From positions 1-18,455 of the forward strand of contig LSSL01004083.1 of the NCBI GenBank assembly GCA_001953115.1: DNA of 18,455 nucleotides, read 5' to 3'. The notes below the pieces were generated by a model, which saw nothing but the letters and a program-made list of their open reading frames with translations, made no database searches and had not been told where the DNA came from. Each line of letters starts with the position of its first letter. Positions within the stretch are counted from its first letter, which is position 1. This document shows positions 1 through 7,915 of the stretch, in pieces. The translations under genes were made by a program, and so were the position numbers. This DNA is from Smittium mucronatum (taxonomy: Eukaryota > Kickxellomycota > Harpellomycetes > Harpellales > Legeriomycetaceae).

Positions 1-215
1 GACTTTCCGCTTCCTGGATCTGGAATTACCGTTTTTGCATTTATTATTATCGGCTGGGATAATGACAGCGCTATTAGGTTGAGGAGCCATATCGCCGACT
101 TCCACGTTGGGGTGACTAAAGTAATTGTTATCCGCTCCCTGCGCAGTTTTTGAACCACCTGGGATATCAAGTTCCAGGGTGGGCAGCAATATGGGTTGTT
201 CCATTCTGACCAATT
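1..215 (-). pseudogene. C-terminal tail of DIRS RT/RNase H ORF2, copy A (cut by window edge)
   Basis: After the TAA at 216 the same frame stays open to position 1. It reads NWSEWNNPYCCPPWNLI, then VVQKLRRERI, TLVTPTWKSAIW and, at the edge, VIPDPGSGK. This is the block that follows RNase H in DIRS polyproteins. Copy C has the decayed equivalent NPYEHPTWNLIIKV (about 9190-9230), and copy B has NLVTQMVRKF and APLLK*AIWL (about 5010-5110). Its presence shows that the coding frame was about 690 codons or longer before the stops arose. The stop at 216 lies where the other family members I recall have a leucine, so a TTA to TAA change is the simplest origin (inference). Confidence 0.7.
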
Positions 216-800
216 TTAGGCTAGTGCGTTCTGACCTACTGAATTGTCGTCCTGGAACCAAATGAAGTAGGTCTTCACCTTCTTTTTCAGTTGGGATGCA
301 AACAGATCCGCGTCGTGGGGCCCGTTCAGTGAGTTCAGCTTCGAGAAAGCTTCCATAGACAGTGAAAATTCTGTCTGAACAGTCAGCCTGCTTATGACAT
401 CCGCTGGATTCAATACTGATGGGACATAAGTCACTTGCGATCTGGTATTCGTTTCCAGACAGTGCTTCCAAATTTCTTCCAAAATTTCTAGTAGTTTGGG
501 TGATGTTGTCCCCCCAAACTTCTTCACGTACGATAGAGTTGTATTGTTGTCTGAGTATACTAGTATTGCTCTTCCCTTGAATTCTTTGAGTTTTAAGGCG
601 TATAATACTGTCTTGAGCTCCTTGGCATTGATATGCATTAATGCCTCTGATTAAGTCCATATCCCCGAGTAACTTTGGGGTCCGACTACTATCCCCCAGG
701 CCAAGTCGCTGAAGTCTGTGAATATCTCCAACTCCGGATTCTCTGGTAGGAATGAGAGCCCATTCCATTCTCTTAGGCGAATCTTCCAGAAAAATAGATT
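216..800 (-). pseudogene. RNase H domain of DIRS ORF2, copy A (split by in-frame stops)
   Basis: Continuation, in the same frame, of the RT polyprotein after the TAG at 801. RNase H degrades the RNA strand of the RNA/cDNA hybrid. All four acidic positions expected of the RNase H fold can be seen in order: IFTDFSDLAWG (first Asp, about 704-718), INAKELKTV (Glu, just after an ATG at 638), LVYSDNNTTL (third Asp) and LNPADVISRL (fourth Asp). A TAA at 651-653 falls between the first Asp and the Glu, in GIWT*SEAL, so the longest open piece is only 216-638. A second TAA at 216-218 separates NALA from NWSEWNNP. Codons on either side of every stop keep the frame and the family alignment, so these are point mutations rather than gene ends. 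Confidence 0.8.
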
Positions 801-2060
801 CTAGACTGCCGGCTCCGTTAGGACAACGGTTGACTTCCATGATTTCATATTCTTCATTGAACGATTATTCAGTTCTAATAAACGGCGTAGAATCAGTTTC
901 CCTGGGAGAAGAGAAATAGAAGTTGCTTGAGCTTTGCCAATAAAGCTAGATAAACATCTCGGCGTCTTCTTACCGGCATTCATTAGTTTTCTGGCTTCCC
1001 TGCGTAAATATTCGATCTTGTTTTGAAGAACTTTCAACGACATTTCACTGGTGTTGATCGACATTCTTAAACGTGTTATAGATTGTGCCGGAATTATTGA
1101 CGACTTGGCCTTGTTGACTAGGAATCCAAGCACCGATAGCTTGGAGTACACCAGGGCTGTATTTTCTGTGCATACTTCCTTGGTTTCCCCATGAATCAGC
1201 AAATCTTCCAGGTAAGCTGAAACCCGCATTCCCTTGGAAGTGACCCATCCCAAAACTGGGCGCAGTATCTTGGTAAAAGTCAGAGGGCTGAGTGAAAGCC
1301 CAAAAGGGAGGACCCTGAATTGGAAAGAACGGATGTTCCATTGGAATCGGAGGAATTTCCTAAATTTCTTGTATACCAGGATGTGCATAAATACATCTTG
1401 TAATTCTAAAGGAGTAATATAATCCTTCCTGCGTATCATGCAGCATATCGACTTCAGGGTTTTTATTTTGAAATTTTGTTCCTCTAGGTGTGAATTGAGT
1501 TTCCTCAGACCCAGTACGGGGCGTAGGCCTCCGGTCTTCTTTGGAATCGTGAACAGTTGACTGTAGAAGCCCGGGGTACGTGACTGTACTTCCTCTATGG
1601 TGCGCTTAGCTAGCAGCGACGATATTTTAATCGTTAGAATGGTGCTCGCTTCCGTGGTTAACTTCCTCTTGCTCCGCTGCGGGTGTGATGTCAGCAGAGG
1701 GTCATCCCAAAAATTTTGGGCCGCACGGCCCAAAATTTTTGGCGATCTCGTCATCGTTGAAAAAGAAAATTCGAAGAAATGGAGTGAAGGTTTCACCGCC
1801 GAAGGCAATGAAACCTTTACTCCATTTCTTCGAATTTTCTTTTTCAAATTTTCCGAGATCATGAGTGTCTGATTCACCGATTTTGGCTTCATTAGGGATG
1901 GGTTCTTGAATGGGATCTTGAATCCCTCTTTCACTATGTTATCAACCCATCGATTGTCGGTGAGCTTGGCCCATGCCGACTTGAACATAGCTAGTCGTCC
2001 TGCGACTGGGTTATCTGAGATTGGTCCTACTAAGACCCTCTTCCGCGGCCTCTTCCACAA
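801..2060 (-). CDS. DIRS reverse transcriptase segment of ORF2, copy A (probably inactive)
   Basis: RT part of the RT/RNase H polyprotein that would copy the element RNA into cDNA. It is open for 419 codons and ends at a TAG (801-803) before the RNase H part in the same frame. Around residues 36-54 is the DIRS N-terminal block DNRWVDNIVKEGFKIPFKNP. Fingers motif PKKTGGLRPVLGLRKLN is at about 173-189, motif A reads TPLELQD (216-222), motif B is LPFGLSLSP (251-259), motif C is AYLEDLLIHG (282-291) and the LGF block is at 311. Families normally have Asp in motif A (SLDL) and a YxDD motif C; here the motif A Asp and the first Asp of YxDD are Glu, so activity is doubtful. The first codon at 2060 is TTG; no in-frame ATG occurs before residue 25, so translation probably relied on frameshifting from ORF1. 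Residues about 68-118 are encoded by two foldbacks. Confidence 0.85.
   Translation of the reverse strand: MWKRPRKRVLVGPISDNPVAGRLAMFKSAWAKLTDNRWVDNIVKEGFKIPFKNPSLMKPKSVNQTLMISENLKKKIRRNGVKVSLPSAVKPSLHFFEFSFSTMTRSPKILGRAAQNFWDDPLLTSHPQRSKRKLTTEASTILTIKISSLLAKRTIEEVQSRTPGFYSQLFTIPKKTGGLRPVLGLRKLNSHLEEQNFKIKTLKSICCMIRRKDYITPLELQDVFMHILVYKKFRKFLRFQWNIRSFQFRVLPFGLSLSPLTFTKILRPVLGWVTSKGMRVSAYLEDLLIHGETKEVCTENTALVYSKLSVLGFLVNKAKSSIIPAQSITRLRMSINTSEMSLKVLQNKIEYLRREARKLMNAGKKTPRCLSSFIGKAQATSISLLPGKLILRRLLELNNRSMKNMKSWKSTVVLTEPAV
1707..1742. repeat. Perfect 17-bp hairpin next to the large foldback
   Basis: CCAAAAATTTTGGGCCG (1707-1723) is followed after two bases by its exact reverse complement (1726-1742). 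It begins two bases from the outer arm of the larger foldback and is also read through by the RT frame (about PKILGRAAQNFWDD). The GC-rich apex and near-zero loop would make it a strong cruciform or RNA hairpin. Confidence 0.95.
1744..1860. repeat. Large inverted repeat (foldback) inside the RT frame of copy A
   Basis: The arms at 1758-1795 and 1809-1846 are 38 bases each and pair with a single mismatch, around a 13-base loop (1796-1808). Beyond the arms, GATCTCG at 1744-1750 pairs with CGAGATC at 1854-1860, separated on each side by exactly 7 unpaired bases, so the symmetry spans about 117 bp. The ORF reads through it: one arm encodes ENLKKKIRRNGVKVS and the other its reverse-complement sense, PSLHFFEFSFS. 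An inverted template-switch duplication is the simplest origin (inference). Transcripts would form a stable hairpin. Confidence 0.95.
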
Positions 2061-2820
2061 AAATTTTGTTGACTTTTTTGAGGACGGTTATTTGGGGCTG
2101 ATGTGCTAGCAGCTGAATGTTTTTCGCCGTTGCAAAGTTACTGCTGGTGATCTCATACGAGACTGACACTTGCTGGTGCTTACGAAAGGGCTGGAATCGT
2201 CTCTTACGGGTCTCAGTTTTCTTGTTTGAGAGCAATGAATCTAAGGCATCCTGGTCCATTAGAAGTTTTGTGTCTGTTTCTAATATCTGCTTTACTCTCC
2301 CTGGGAGTTCCATTCCCTTGTGGAGATTGTCCAGTCTATTATGGGTTTCCGAGGTTGCTATTTCGGATAGCAAGACGCGCATAGTGTTTGCGAAAGTAAT
2401 TTCTGGGTCCTCAATCACTATTATTCCAAGATTTTCCTGAATATTCCTATGTACATTATAGTCAATTGGTCTAGTTTCCTGAGCTAGCGCCGTCTGAATT
2501 GCGTACAGTGTCGAGTCCAATTTCTTGTCCGCAGTCGAAGTTGACTCGTTCAACGGTGGTGGGAAATATTTCATAGAACAGGTCTTGGGGCACGTATAAA
2601 GAGCAGTCTTGCGGTCCTCGTCAGATTGAGGAGTTCTGAAAAAATCCTCGTCGGTAGAAGACAACGCTTCCGAGAGTTCTGCGTATACGGAAAGTTCAGT
2701 GATGGGAATTCTCGGTGTGACAAATGGGTCCTCCTCCTCGAGCTGGGGCTCCCTTTCGCGCATTAACTGACTGAATAACGCTGTAAGTTCATTTAACTTG
2801 GAGTTTGTAACTTCAGACAT
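2011..2820 (-). CDS. Gag-like ORF1 protein of DIRS copy A
   Basis: ORF1 of the DIRS element, presumed to be the structural (capsid-like) RNA-binding protein. It is uninterrupted. The frame is open from an ATG at 2940, but I prefer the ATG at 2820 (MSEVTNSKLNEL), because copy C has a matching start at 6688 (MNTEKLNNL) and the stretch between 2940 and 2820 resembles C's untranslated leader. Visible features are an acidic stretch near residue 25, the block DEDFFRTPQSDEDRKTA, the block YFPPPLNES, a segment RLDNLHKGMELPG, and a basic region ETRKRRFQPFRKHQQ near the C-terminus. No CCHC zinc knuckle is seen. The last 50 bases overlap the RT frame, which lies one base further on (+1). The resemblance to Mucoromycota DIRS ORF1 proteins is from memory; the homology to copy C is seen here. 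Confidence 0.75.
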   Translation of the reverse strand: MSEVTNSKLNELTALFSQLMREREPQLEEEDPFVTPRIPITELSVYAELSEALSSTDEDFFRTPQSDEDRKTALYTCPKTCSMKYFPPPLNESTSTADKKLDSTLYAIQTALAQETRPIDYNVHRNIQENLGIIVIEDPEITFANTMRVLLSEIATSETHNRLDNLHKGMELPGRVKQILETDTKLLMDQDALDSLLSNKKTETRKRRFQPFRKHQQVSVSYEITSSNFATAKNIQLLAHQPQITVLKKVNKIFVEEAAEEGLSRTNLR

Positions 2821-2991
2821 TGTAAATTGTTTTAAATATTTAAATAAAATATTTAGAAAAGAAAATCTTTTATGCTGGTAGAGTACCTTTGCGAAAGAAA
2901 AGATGATAAGGATATCTCTAAGCCGTACTTCACAGCCCATATCATAAAAAAAAAATTAGTTCACTTTAGTTCACTTTATTTTATTGAATTA
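2821..2991 (-). other. 5' leader of DIRS copy A
   Basis: This AT-rich leader lies between the terminal repeat and the preferred ORF1 start. It contains a tandem pair of AGTTCACTTT on the plus strand (2958-2967, 2968-2977). The stretch around 2938-2890 (minus strand TGTGAAGTACGG, then CCTTATCATCTTTTCTTTCG) matches copy C's leader at about 6579-6622 (TGAAGTATTG, CCTTATCTTCTTTTCTTTTG). This supports treating it as a conserved non-coding leader even though a reading frame is open through part of it. Confidence 0.5.
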
Positions 2992-3032
2992 TACTTCGGT
3001 TTAGTTTTACCCAATAAGATGGTAACACTTAA
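2992..3032 (-). repeat. 5' terminal repeat of DIRS copy A
   Basis: On the minus strand this reads TTAAGTGTTACCATCTTATT followed by GGGTAAAACTAAACCG. The same pattern, diverged, opens copy C at 6501 (ATTAAGCGGTATCATATTAT) and occurs in inverted orientation at 16865-16826 (CAGTGTTACCATCATATCG). DIRS elements carry inverted terminal repeats, so this marks the element's 5' edge. Similarity between the copies fades upstream of the TTAAG. Confidence 0.6.
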
Positions 3033-3139
3033 CATGTCTCGTATTTGATGTATAATGACAAGAAGACCAGATAGCCTAAAATAGGACCTACCTTTAAACA
3101 ACACCAGCAGGATAAGGTCAAATATATCACCAGAACACA
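3033..3139. other. Junction between head-to-head DIRS copies A and B
   Basis: This is short AT-rich DNA between the terminal repeat of A (minus strand) and the first sequence alignable to B (plus strand). I see no gene, no second terminal repeat and no clear target duplication. B starts abruptly here in the end of its Gag or the start of its RT, so the junction is either an insertion point of A or a rearrangement breakpoint. Confidence 0.4.
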
Positions 3140-3189
3140 AATAATTTAAAGTTGAAAACACCTCAAAAAAGAAAAGCTATCCATCTCAG

Positions 3190-5262
3190 AAAGATAAAAG
3201 AAAATTTTAGAGGATTCAAGGAGCGAAGGGTTTACGATAAAGCCACATATTTCGGTCCCATTACGGATTAGTTTAGCTTTTTTTAAGAGGATTAGTCAAA
3301 GCTTACGTCAAATCACTTTTTATGGAACATAGTAAAAAAAGAATTTAGAATGCCATAAAAGAACCCTCTACCTCTAAAATAGATGTATTCAAATCAGTAA
3401 TTTCGACTTTCTTCTGCCTTTCTGAAGGATGGAAAACCGATTCTGGAGTAGCATCCTTTTTTTATGGTACCATTTGAACATTCAGGGAATTAAAATTCCA
3501 CCCTCTTTATCATCGCTCCACCAGATTCACAGAAGTAAAATTAAAAAGAAAGCTTCAATAGGTATGTTGAAAAAATCTTCATCCACGATCATCAAAAATT
3601 AATCCGGGAAACCAAGGAAAACAACCTAGTATTATAAAATCAGATATTGAATATCCAGAAAAAAAAAGCTGGTGAATTACTTCTAGTACTATTTTTAAGG
3701 AAATTAAAAAGTTTTGAAGGATAAAATAGATTCAATATGGTGTCTATTTCAAACTTAGCAAAAAAATTCCAAAAAAATAAAATAAAAATCCATTATAATT
3801 ATAATTATAAGTTTAATATCTTCATATTTTAGTCTACAATAAATAGAGAAAATACTTGTGCTTTTCAAGGAAAAGAGCATCATATTGATTTTTTTTTCTC
3901 TTCTGATCTTTCCCTGATCCCAATAAATTTTAAAAAATATTTTAATTCTCGTTCTGAAATTCTCTCAATCAACCGGAATAATATTATCAGCTTATCCCAA
4001 AGATTTTTCTGTACTAGGAGAAACGAATGAAGAATGCAGCTAGAGCATAAGAAAAATTAATTCAAAATTATCAGAGCTTGGATTCAAAATAAAAGAAGAT
4101 AATTCATTTTTATATCCAGTTAAATGCGTAGCGTATCTAGAGATTTCAAAAAAATCCAGAAAATTTATCCTTCCAGTTTCCAAAAAAAGATAATAGGACT
4201 AAAAGCGGAGGCTAAAAAGCTGATAAAGAAAATTAAGACTCTTTCAAGCTTTATTGAGAAAGCTAATGAGAATTAAGTGTCCTTATTAACTGGGGTTTTA
4301 ATACAGAGAAGGCTTTTAGGAATCGATAAAAAAGCCATAGCAAAATATTATTCGCTAAATCTTCCATTACATGGAGAAAGAAGGAAATAAAAAGTCTCAA
4401 GTTATGGAAGATAAAAATTTGGAAATGGAATATTCAATAATTTATACTCGAGACACCAGAAAACAAAATATTAACCTATTTAAGAGATAAAGCATGATTT
4501 TTAATGATCGGATTGCATAAAATTTTGTGAATATGGAATTTATAGTAGAGAGGTGAAAATAAACTCAAAGTAACTGGCGTACTTTTATGCACGCTAAGAC
4601 CTCGAGTAGTGAAAGTCAGTACGAGCTCTTTTATTTATAAAGTGTCACTTACCTTTCTATCATAAGGAAATTTTGGGTTTCATCATCAGAAAAAAATTCA
4701 AGAAATACCAAATGAGATTTTGAGTCACTTTCTAAAGACTAAAACCTGACTGCAGGTATTTATTTTTCAATATAAAATGAACCAGTTTGGTTCCCCGAGA
4801 ATTCTGACGATTCAGAAAGATTGAAGATTTCACAAAAGGCATTCAGCAAACTGTATGTTCCCTTTGACTCGAATCAGTTGGTACTCTTAGCATCTTGAAT
4901 AAAAATAAGTGAAAAAAATATCTCGGCTTTTTTCCAAGTCCATAGTCTCTGGGAAGTAATTACCTGATATTTAGGCGGAATCAGTAGAAGAGCCCATAAT
5001 TCTGCACCAGTGAAACTTAGTTACACAGATGGTACGAAAATTCAGCAGAAGGTGAATAGCCCTGATACTAGTTGCCCCACTGTTGAAATAAGCGATATGG
5101 CTCACAAAAATTATAATAGACTCAATATATATTCCATAAATTAGCCAAGAGGGTTGAATACTGCTAGAAACCGAAGGCTGAAATTTGCCACTCTCGGGTA
5201 GCAAGAATTTGGAATTGGTAGCCTGGAGTATCAGTAGAGCTCTCTAAAAAAAAGGATTTCGG
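3190..5262 (+). pseudogene. Decayed RT/RNase H of DIRS copy B
   Basis: Broken by many stops and frameshifts, but its blocks are in order and match copy A. They are FGPITD and SKLTSNHFLWNIVKKEF (about 3255-3345), AGELLLVLFLRKLKSF (about 3670-3715), LSLIPINF (about 3910), and motif C as SAYPKDFSVLGETNEEC (about 3990-4040). Next come SKLSELGFKIKEDNSF (about 4063-4110), a connection block AKKLIKKIKTLSSFIEKA (about 4212-4266), RNase H pieces HFLKTKT and LQVFIFQYKMN (about 4725-4785), and the tail APLLK*AIWLTKIII (about 5075-5115). The last block is LSGSKNLELVAWSIS (about 5195-5238), the usual end of DIRS RT/RNase H proteins. Motif C has lost one Asp (YPKD), so the enzyme was dead before or during decay. 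It is followed directly by the recombinase. Confidence 0.75.
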
Positions 5263-6190
5263 TTTTTTTAAAGTGGGTCTTATTACATCGAACTATTACC
5301 GTGTTATACGCAAAAAAAATTATAGTTCTACGCGGCAAATTTTTTAAACTAATGAGGCTAAAAAAAACAATCCGGTATAAACTGTGATGTTTTTAACTAA
5401 ACTAAAATATCTAAAAAAGAGAGTTTCGATTATTCCAAAATAATAGCTCAAAAATCAGCCATACTTAGTTTTACTGAAAATATGAATTATTTTTTTCAAA
5501 TTCGGATATTCTTGGATTTATTTAAATTATGGATTGATTACTCATTAGTATCATTTTTTAGTCAAAAAATAGATACCTCATTGGAACTGACTCTTATTAG
5601 GGAATTATTTCCAACTAAAACCATTATTGCATAAATACTAGCCAATAAAGTGGGCTTGTTATATTTGGTAACGGGATTTCTCAGTTTTGACGACGTTCAT
5701 AGAATTTAAATTGATAGAGCCCAAGTAAGCTATTGATTTTCACAATTGGTTAATTTTTCGTCAAAAAAAAAAAAGAATGTAACTATTCTAAGATAATGCC
5801 AAATTTGCTTCATTTGAACAAGATCTTGTGCCCTGTAAGTACATACCAAGTATAAATAAAAGATCAGCAGTAAATTAATTTCCAATTCGCCATGATAATA
5901 ACGTAAAAGTAGTTGTTAATAGGATGCTGAATGTTTTAATTATTTTTCTAAAGCTCTACCATGTTTTAGCATTAACAGTTAAATAAACAAAATGTCTAAG
6001 AAAATTCAAAGAATGAACGACACTATATTATAAAATATAGAGATATACATACAATATTGAAATCCGAGGCCTATTTATCATCAGAAATAATTTTAAACCA
6101 TGCAATCTGGGAGAGATATTTGATGTTTTATTTCTTATATCGACTATAAAGGATTACCAATAGTAACATTGATGATCCTTAATTACTTCT
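5263..6190 (+). pseudogene. Decayed DIRS tyrosine recombinase, copy B
   Basis: Tyrosine recombinase (phage-integrase fold) that DIRS elements use instead of a DDE integrase to insert circular cDNA. The N-terminal part (5263-5600) is too decayed to read. The core is clear: ANKVGLLYLVTGFLSFDDVH (about 5642-5700) with IDRAQVSY just after, then CPVSTYQV (5829-5852), then VVVNRMLNVLIIF (about 5910-5950). The C-terminal box LNHAIWERY (about 6093-6120) is followed by FYFLYRL (6126-6146), where the expected nucleophile Tyr and downstream Arg are present. The catalytic Arg of box I, normally in GFLRxxD, is replaced (GFLSFDD). Several stops interrupt it. This gene is the strongest direct evidence that these are DIRS elements and not LTR or LINE relics. 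Confidence 0.75.
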
Positions 6191-6500
6191 GGAATAATAT
6201 ATACGCCTTCTTTAGAAAAATAATGTAAATTTAATTGATTTATGAGCAAATATTAATTTATTATTCGTCAAAAGGAGACATATTAGGTCAAAAAAATCTA
6301 ATAGCTTACATTCGATAAATATATCAAGGGTAATACTAGCATTATCCTCACAAAAAATTCCATAAAAATTTTACTAGTTAATTTTTTTAATATATTTTAT
6401 TGGATTGTAATTTTTTTTTATAATTATCAAATAAAATGATAATATCTACATATTTCCTTCCATTGTATAATATTGTTTAAAAATTATTGGAAGATTCCAT
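6191..6500. other. AT-rich spacer between DIRS copies B and C
   Basis: It follows the recombinase C-terminus of B and precedes the terminal repeat of C. It may hold part of B's 3' non-coding end, but I found no terminal repeat matching 16826-16865 and no coding block. Confidence 0.4.
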
Positions 6501-6545
6501 ATTAAGCGGTATCATATTATTGGTTAAAAATCCAAAATTACTATA
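6501..6545 (+). repeat. 5' terminal repeat of DIRS copy C
   Basis: ATTAAGCGGTATCATATTAT followed by TGGTTAAAAATCCAAAATTA. It aligns without gaps to copy A's terminal repeat (TTAAGTGTTACCATCTTATT, GGGTAAAACTAAACCG) and to the reverse complement of 16826-16865. It lies about 190 bases before the ORF1 start, as in copy A. Confidence 0.6.
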
Positions 6546-6687
6546 TAAAAAATCAAATAAATTTATAGTCTGAGGTATGAAGTATGAAGTATTGTTTTCC
6601 TTATCTTCTTTTCTTTTGAAAATTTAAATTGCAAAAAATAATATTTTTTTTTTAAAACATAGAATTTTTCATGCTAATTAGCTACAA
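6546..6687 (+). other. 5' leader of DIRS copy C
   Basis: Non-coding leader homologous to copy A's: TGAAGTATTG then CCTTATCTTCTTTTCTTTTG (about 6585-6620). A short direct repeat TATGAAG occurs twice at about 6576-6590. Confidence 0.45.
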
Positions 6688-7480
6688 ATGAACACTGAAA
6701 AACTTAATAATTTGGTTGTGACAATCCAGCAGCTATAAATTATGTCGGAACATTTCAAAAATAAAACTAAGTTAAAAAAAATGCTATAAATTACAACCAA
6801 ATATTTGTAGGGCATTTCCAAAAATTGCTAATGGTCAATCGCAATCTTGGAGAGCTGATAAAATCTATGGAGGATGAGTTTTTCAAGTCCCCAATTACAG
6901 AAGAAGAAATGAAGGAGGCTATTTTTACCTACACCAAATTCAATGAAATGATGCATTTGCTGCCACCACTTAGTGACTAAGACTCAGCAGTGGTTAAAAA
7001 GACCTTAAATGTCTTGAATGAGATTCAGAAGGAATTTTCGTAAACTATTGGGTTAATTTATAAGTTTATACACCAAAATTTCATGACACAACCAGTAATG
7101 ACAGATTAAGTAGACAAATTTTTGATCTTGAATAAAATTAGACTTCTAATCTCAAGCTTAAGATCATATATCACAAAATACAATTAATGAAATAATGAAG
7201 CCTAATTTTTTTTTATAATAATTGCTAAAGCCGCTCATTTTTCAAGAGAAAATTGACGCGAAAATTTCTCCGGCAAAGCCTACAAAAAAATCTAGAACAA
7301 AACGAAAATTTCTGCAGTGGAATCGAGTCAATAATTAGAAAAATCAAAGTAGCTGAAAATCTGATAAAATGTGAAAATATGAATTTCATTCTAAAAGTAC
7401 GAAGAGAAAAAAAGATTGGGGTTTAAAATATGACATGCGGAAGGAGAAGAGATTTTAGAAAATAATAGAGATTCCTAAAT
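6688..7480 (+). pseudogene. Decayed Gag-like ORF1 of DIRS copy C
   Basis: It starts at the ATG at 6688 (MNTEKLNNLVVTIQQL then a stop), which parallels copy A's MSEVTNSKLNEL. A long, well-kept block at about 6848-6976 reads LGELIKSMEDEFFKSPITEE and then NEMMHLLPPLSD. It matches A's ELSEALSSTDEDFFRTP and YFPPPLNES. Another piece, SAVVKKTLNVLNEIQKEF (about 6986-7039), matches A's STADKKLDSTLYAIQ. Beyond about 7080 it decays: NDRLSRQIFDL corresponds to A's HNRLDNLHKGM, and the basic tail is not clearly readable. Several stops and at least one frameshift are present. It leads into the RT frame at about 7490. Confidence 0.7.
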
Positions 7481-7915
7481 CGCCCCAGTAGGATGCTTTC
7501 TAACCCCGTCACGAAGAGTATGGGAAAATTTTGCTTAAAATCAGTGGATGATAAAGATATTAGAGAGGGTCTTCAAGACCCCTTTCTGTTATCTGAAAGG
7601 CAAATATATCATAAAATTTTTCGTTACAGAAATAAATTTAAAATCAGTTTTGCGCGAAGTAGTACACTTGGTGCCAAAATTTAAAAAACACTTGCACAGT
7701 TACAAGAATGATTTTGAAAAGTCGCGCAAAGACCTTAAAAAAATATTTGACCTCGATTTTTACCAGTAAAGCAATCAAGGAGGCTATTAGGAAGAAACTG
7801 GAATTTCGCATCAAAATTTTCTGTATAAGAATGCGACTGGAGACTTAAAACCAGTACTAGGCATAAGAACCCGAAATATTTTTTAAACGAGTGAAATTTA
7901 AAAATTGAATCTCTA

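Larger units (their letters stand above)
1..3032 (-). mobile_element. DIRS-type tyrosine-recombinase retrotransposon, copy A (3' end outside window)
   Basis: On the minus strand the order is terminal repeat and leader (about 3032-2821), Gag-like ORF1 (2820-2011), then an overlapping RT/RNase H frame running off the window at position 1. This order, with RNase H directly after RT and no protease or integrase between, is that of DIRS-group elements. The RT/RNase H tail is homologous block by block to copies B and C, both of which continue into a tyrosine recombinase, so A's recombinase should lie beyond the window edge. Copy A is by far the best preserved: ORF1 is open and the RT/RNase H frame has only three stops. 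The 5' boundary is set by the terminal repeat shared with copy C. Confidence 0.8.
3140..6190 (+). mobile_element. DIRS-type retrotransposon, copy B (5'-truncated, decayed)
   Basis: Plus-strand relic with RT, RNase H and tyrosine recombinase in the DIRS order. Each block aligns with copy A or C when frames are followed through many stops and shifts. No Gag-like ORF1 is present, because the left end meets copy A head-to-head. No 3' terminal repeat is seen before copy C begins at about 6501, so B is probably truncated at both ends, or its 3' end was displaced when C inserted. The coding strand is notably A-rich with long A runs. Confidence 0.75.

Noticed and set aside
1045..1341. Second minus-strand open frame inside the RT segment of copy A
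   Set aside because: It overlaps RT motifs B and C in another frame; the RT frame carries the family motifs.
1..2060. Alternative genetic code to explain in-frame TAA and TAG in copy A, and TGA for Trp in the chromodomain
   Set aside because: The stops fall at unrelated residues, one at a position usually Leu, TGG is used for Trp throughout, and copies B and C carry stops of all kinds. Decay is sufficient.
1597..2440. Plus-strand open frames opposite the copy A RT and Gag genes
   Set aside because: They are antisense shadows of clearly recognisable minus-strand DIRS genes, and show no motifs of their own.
2976..3161. Minus-strand open frame of 61 codons at the A/B junction
   Set aside because: It spans the terminal repeat of copy A and unassigned junction DNA, and has no homologous block.
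4971..5204. Minus-strand open frame of 77 codons
   Set aside because: It is antisense to the RT/RNase H tail of copy B, whose blocks align to copy A.
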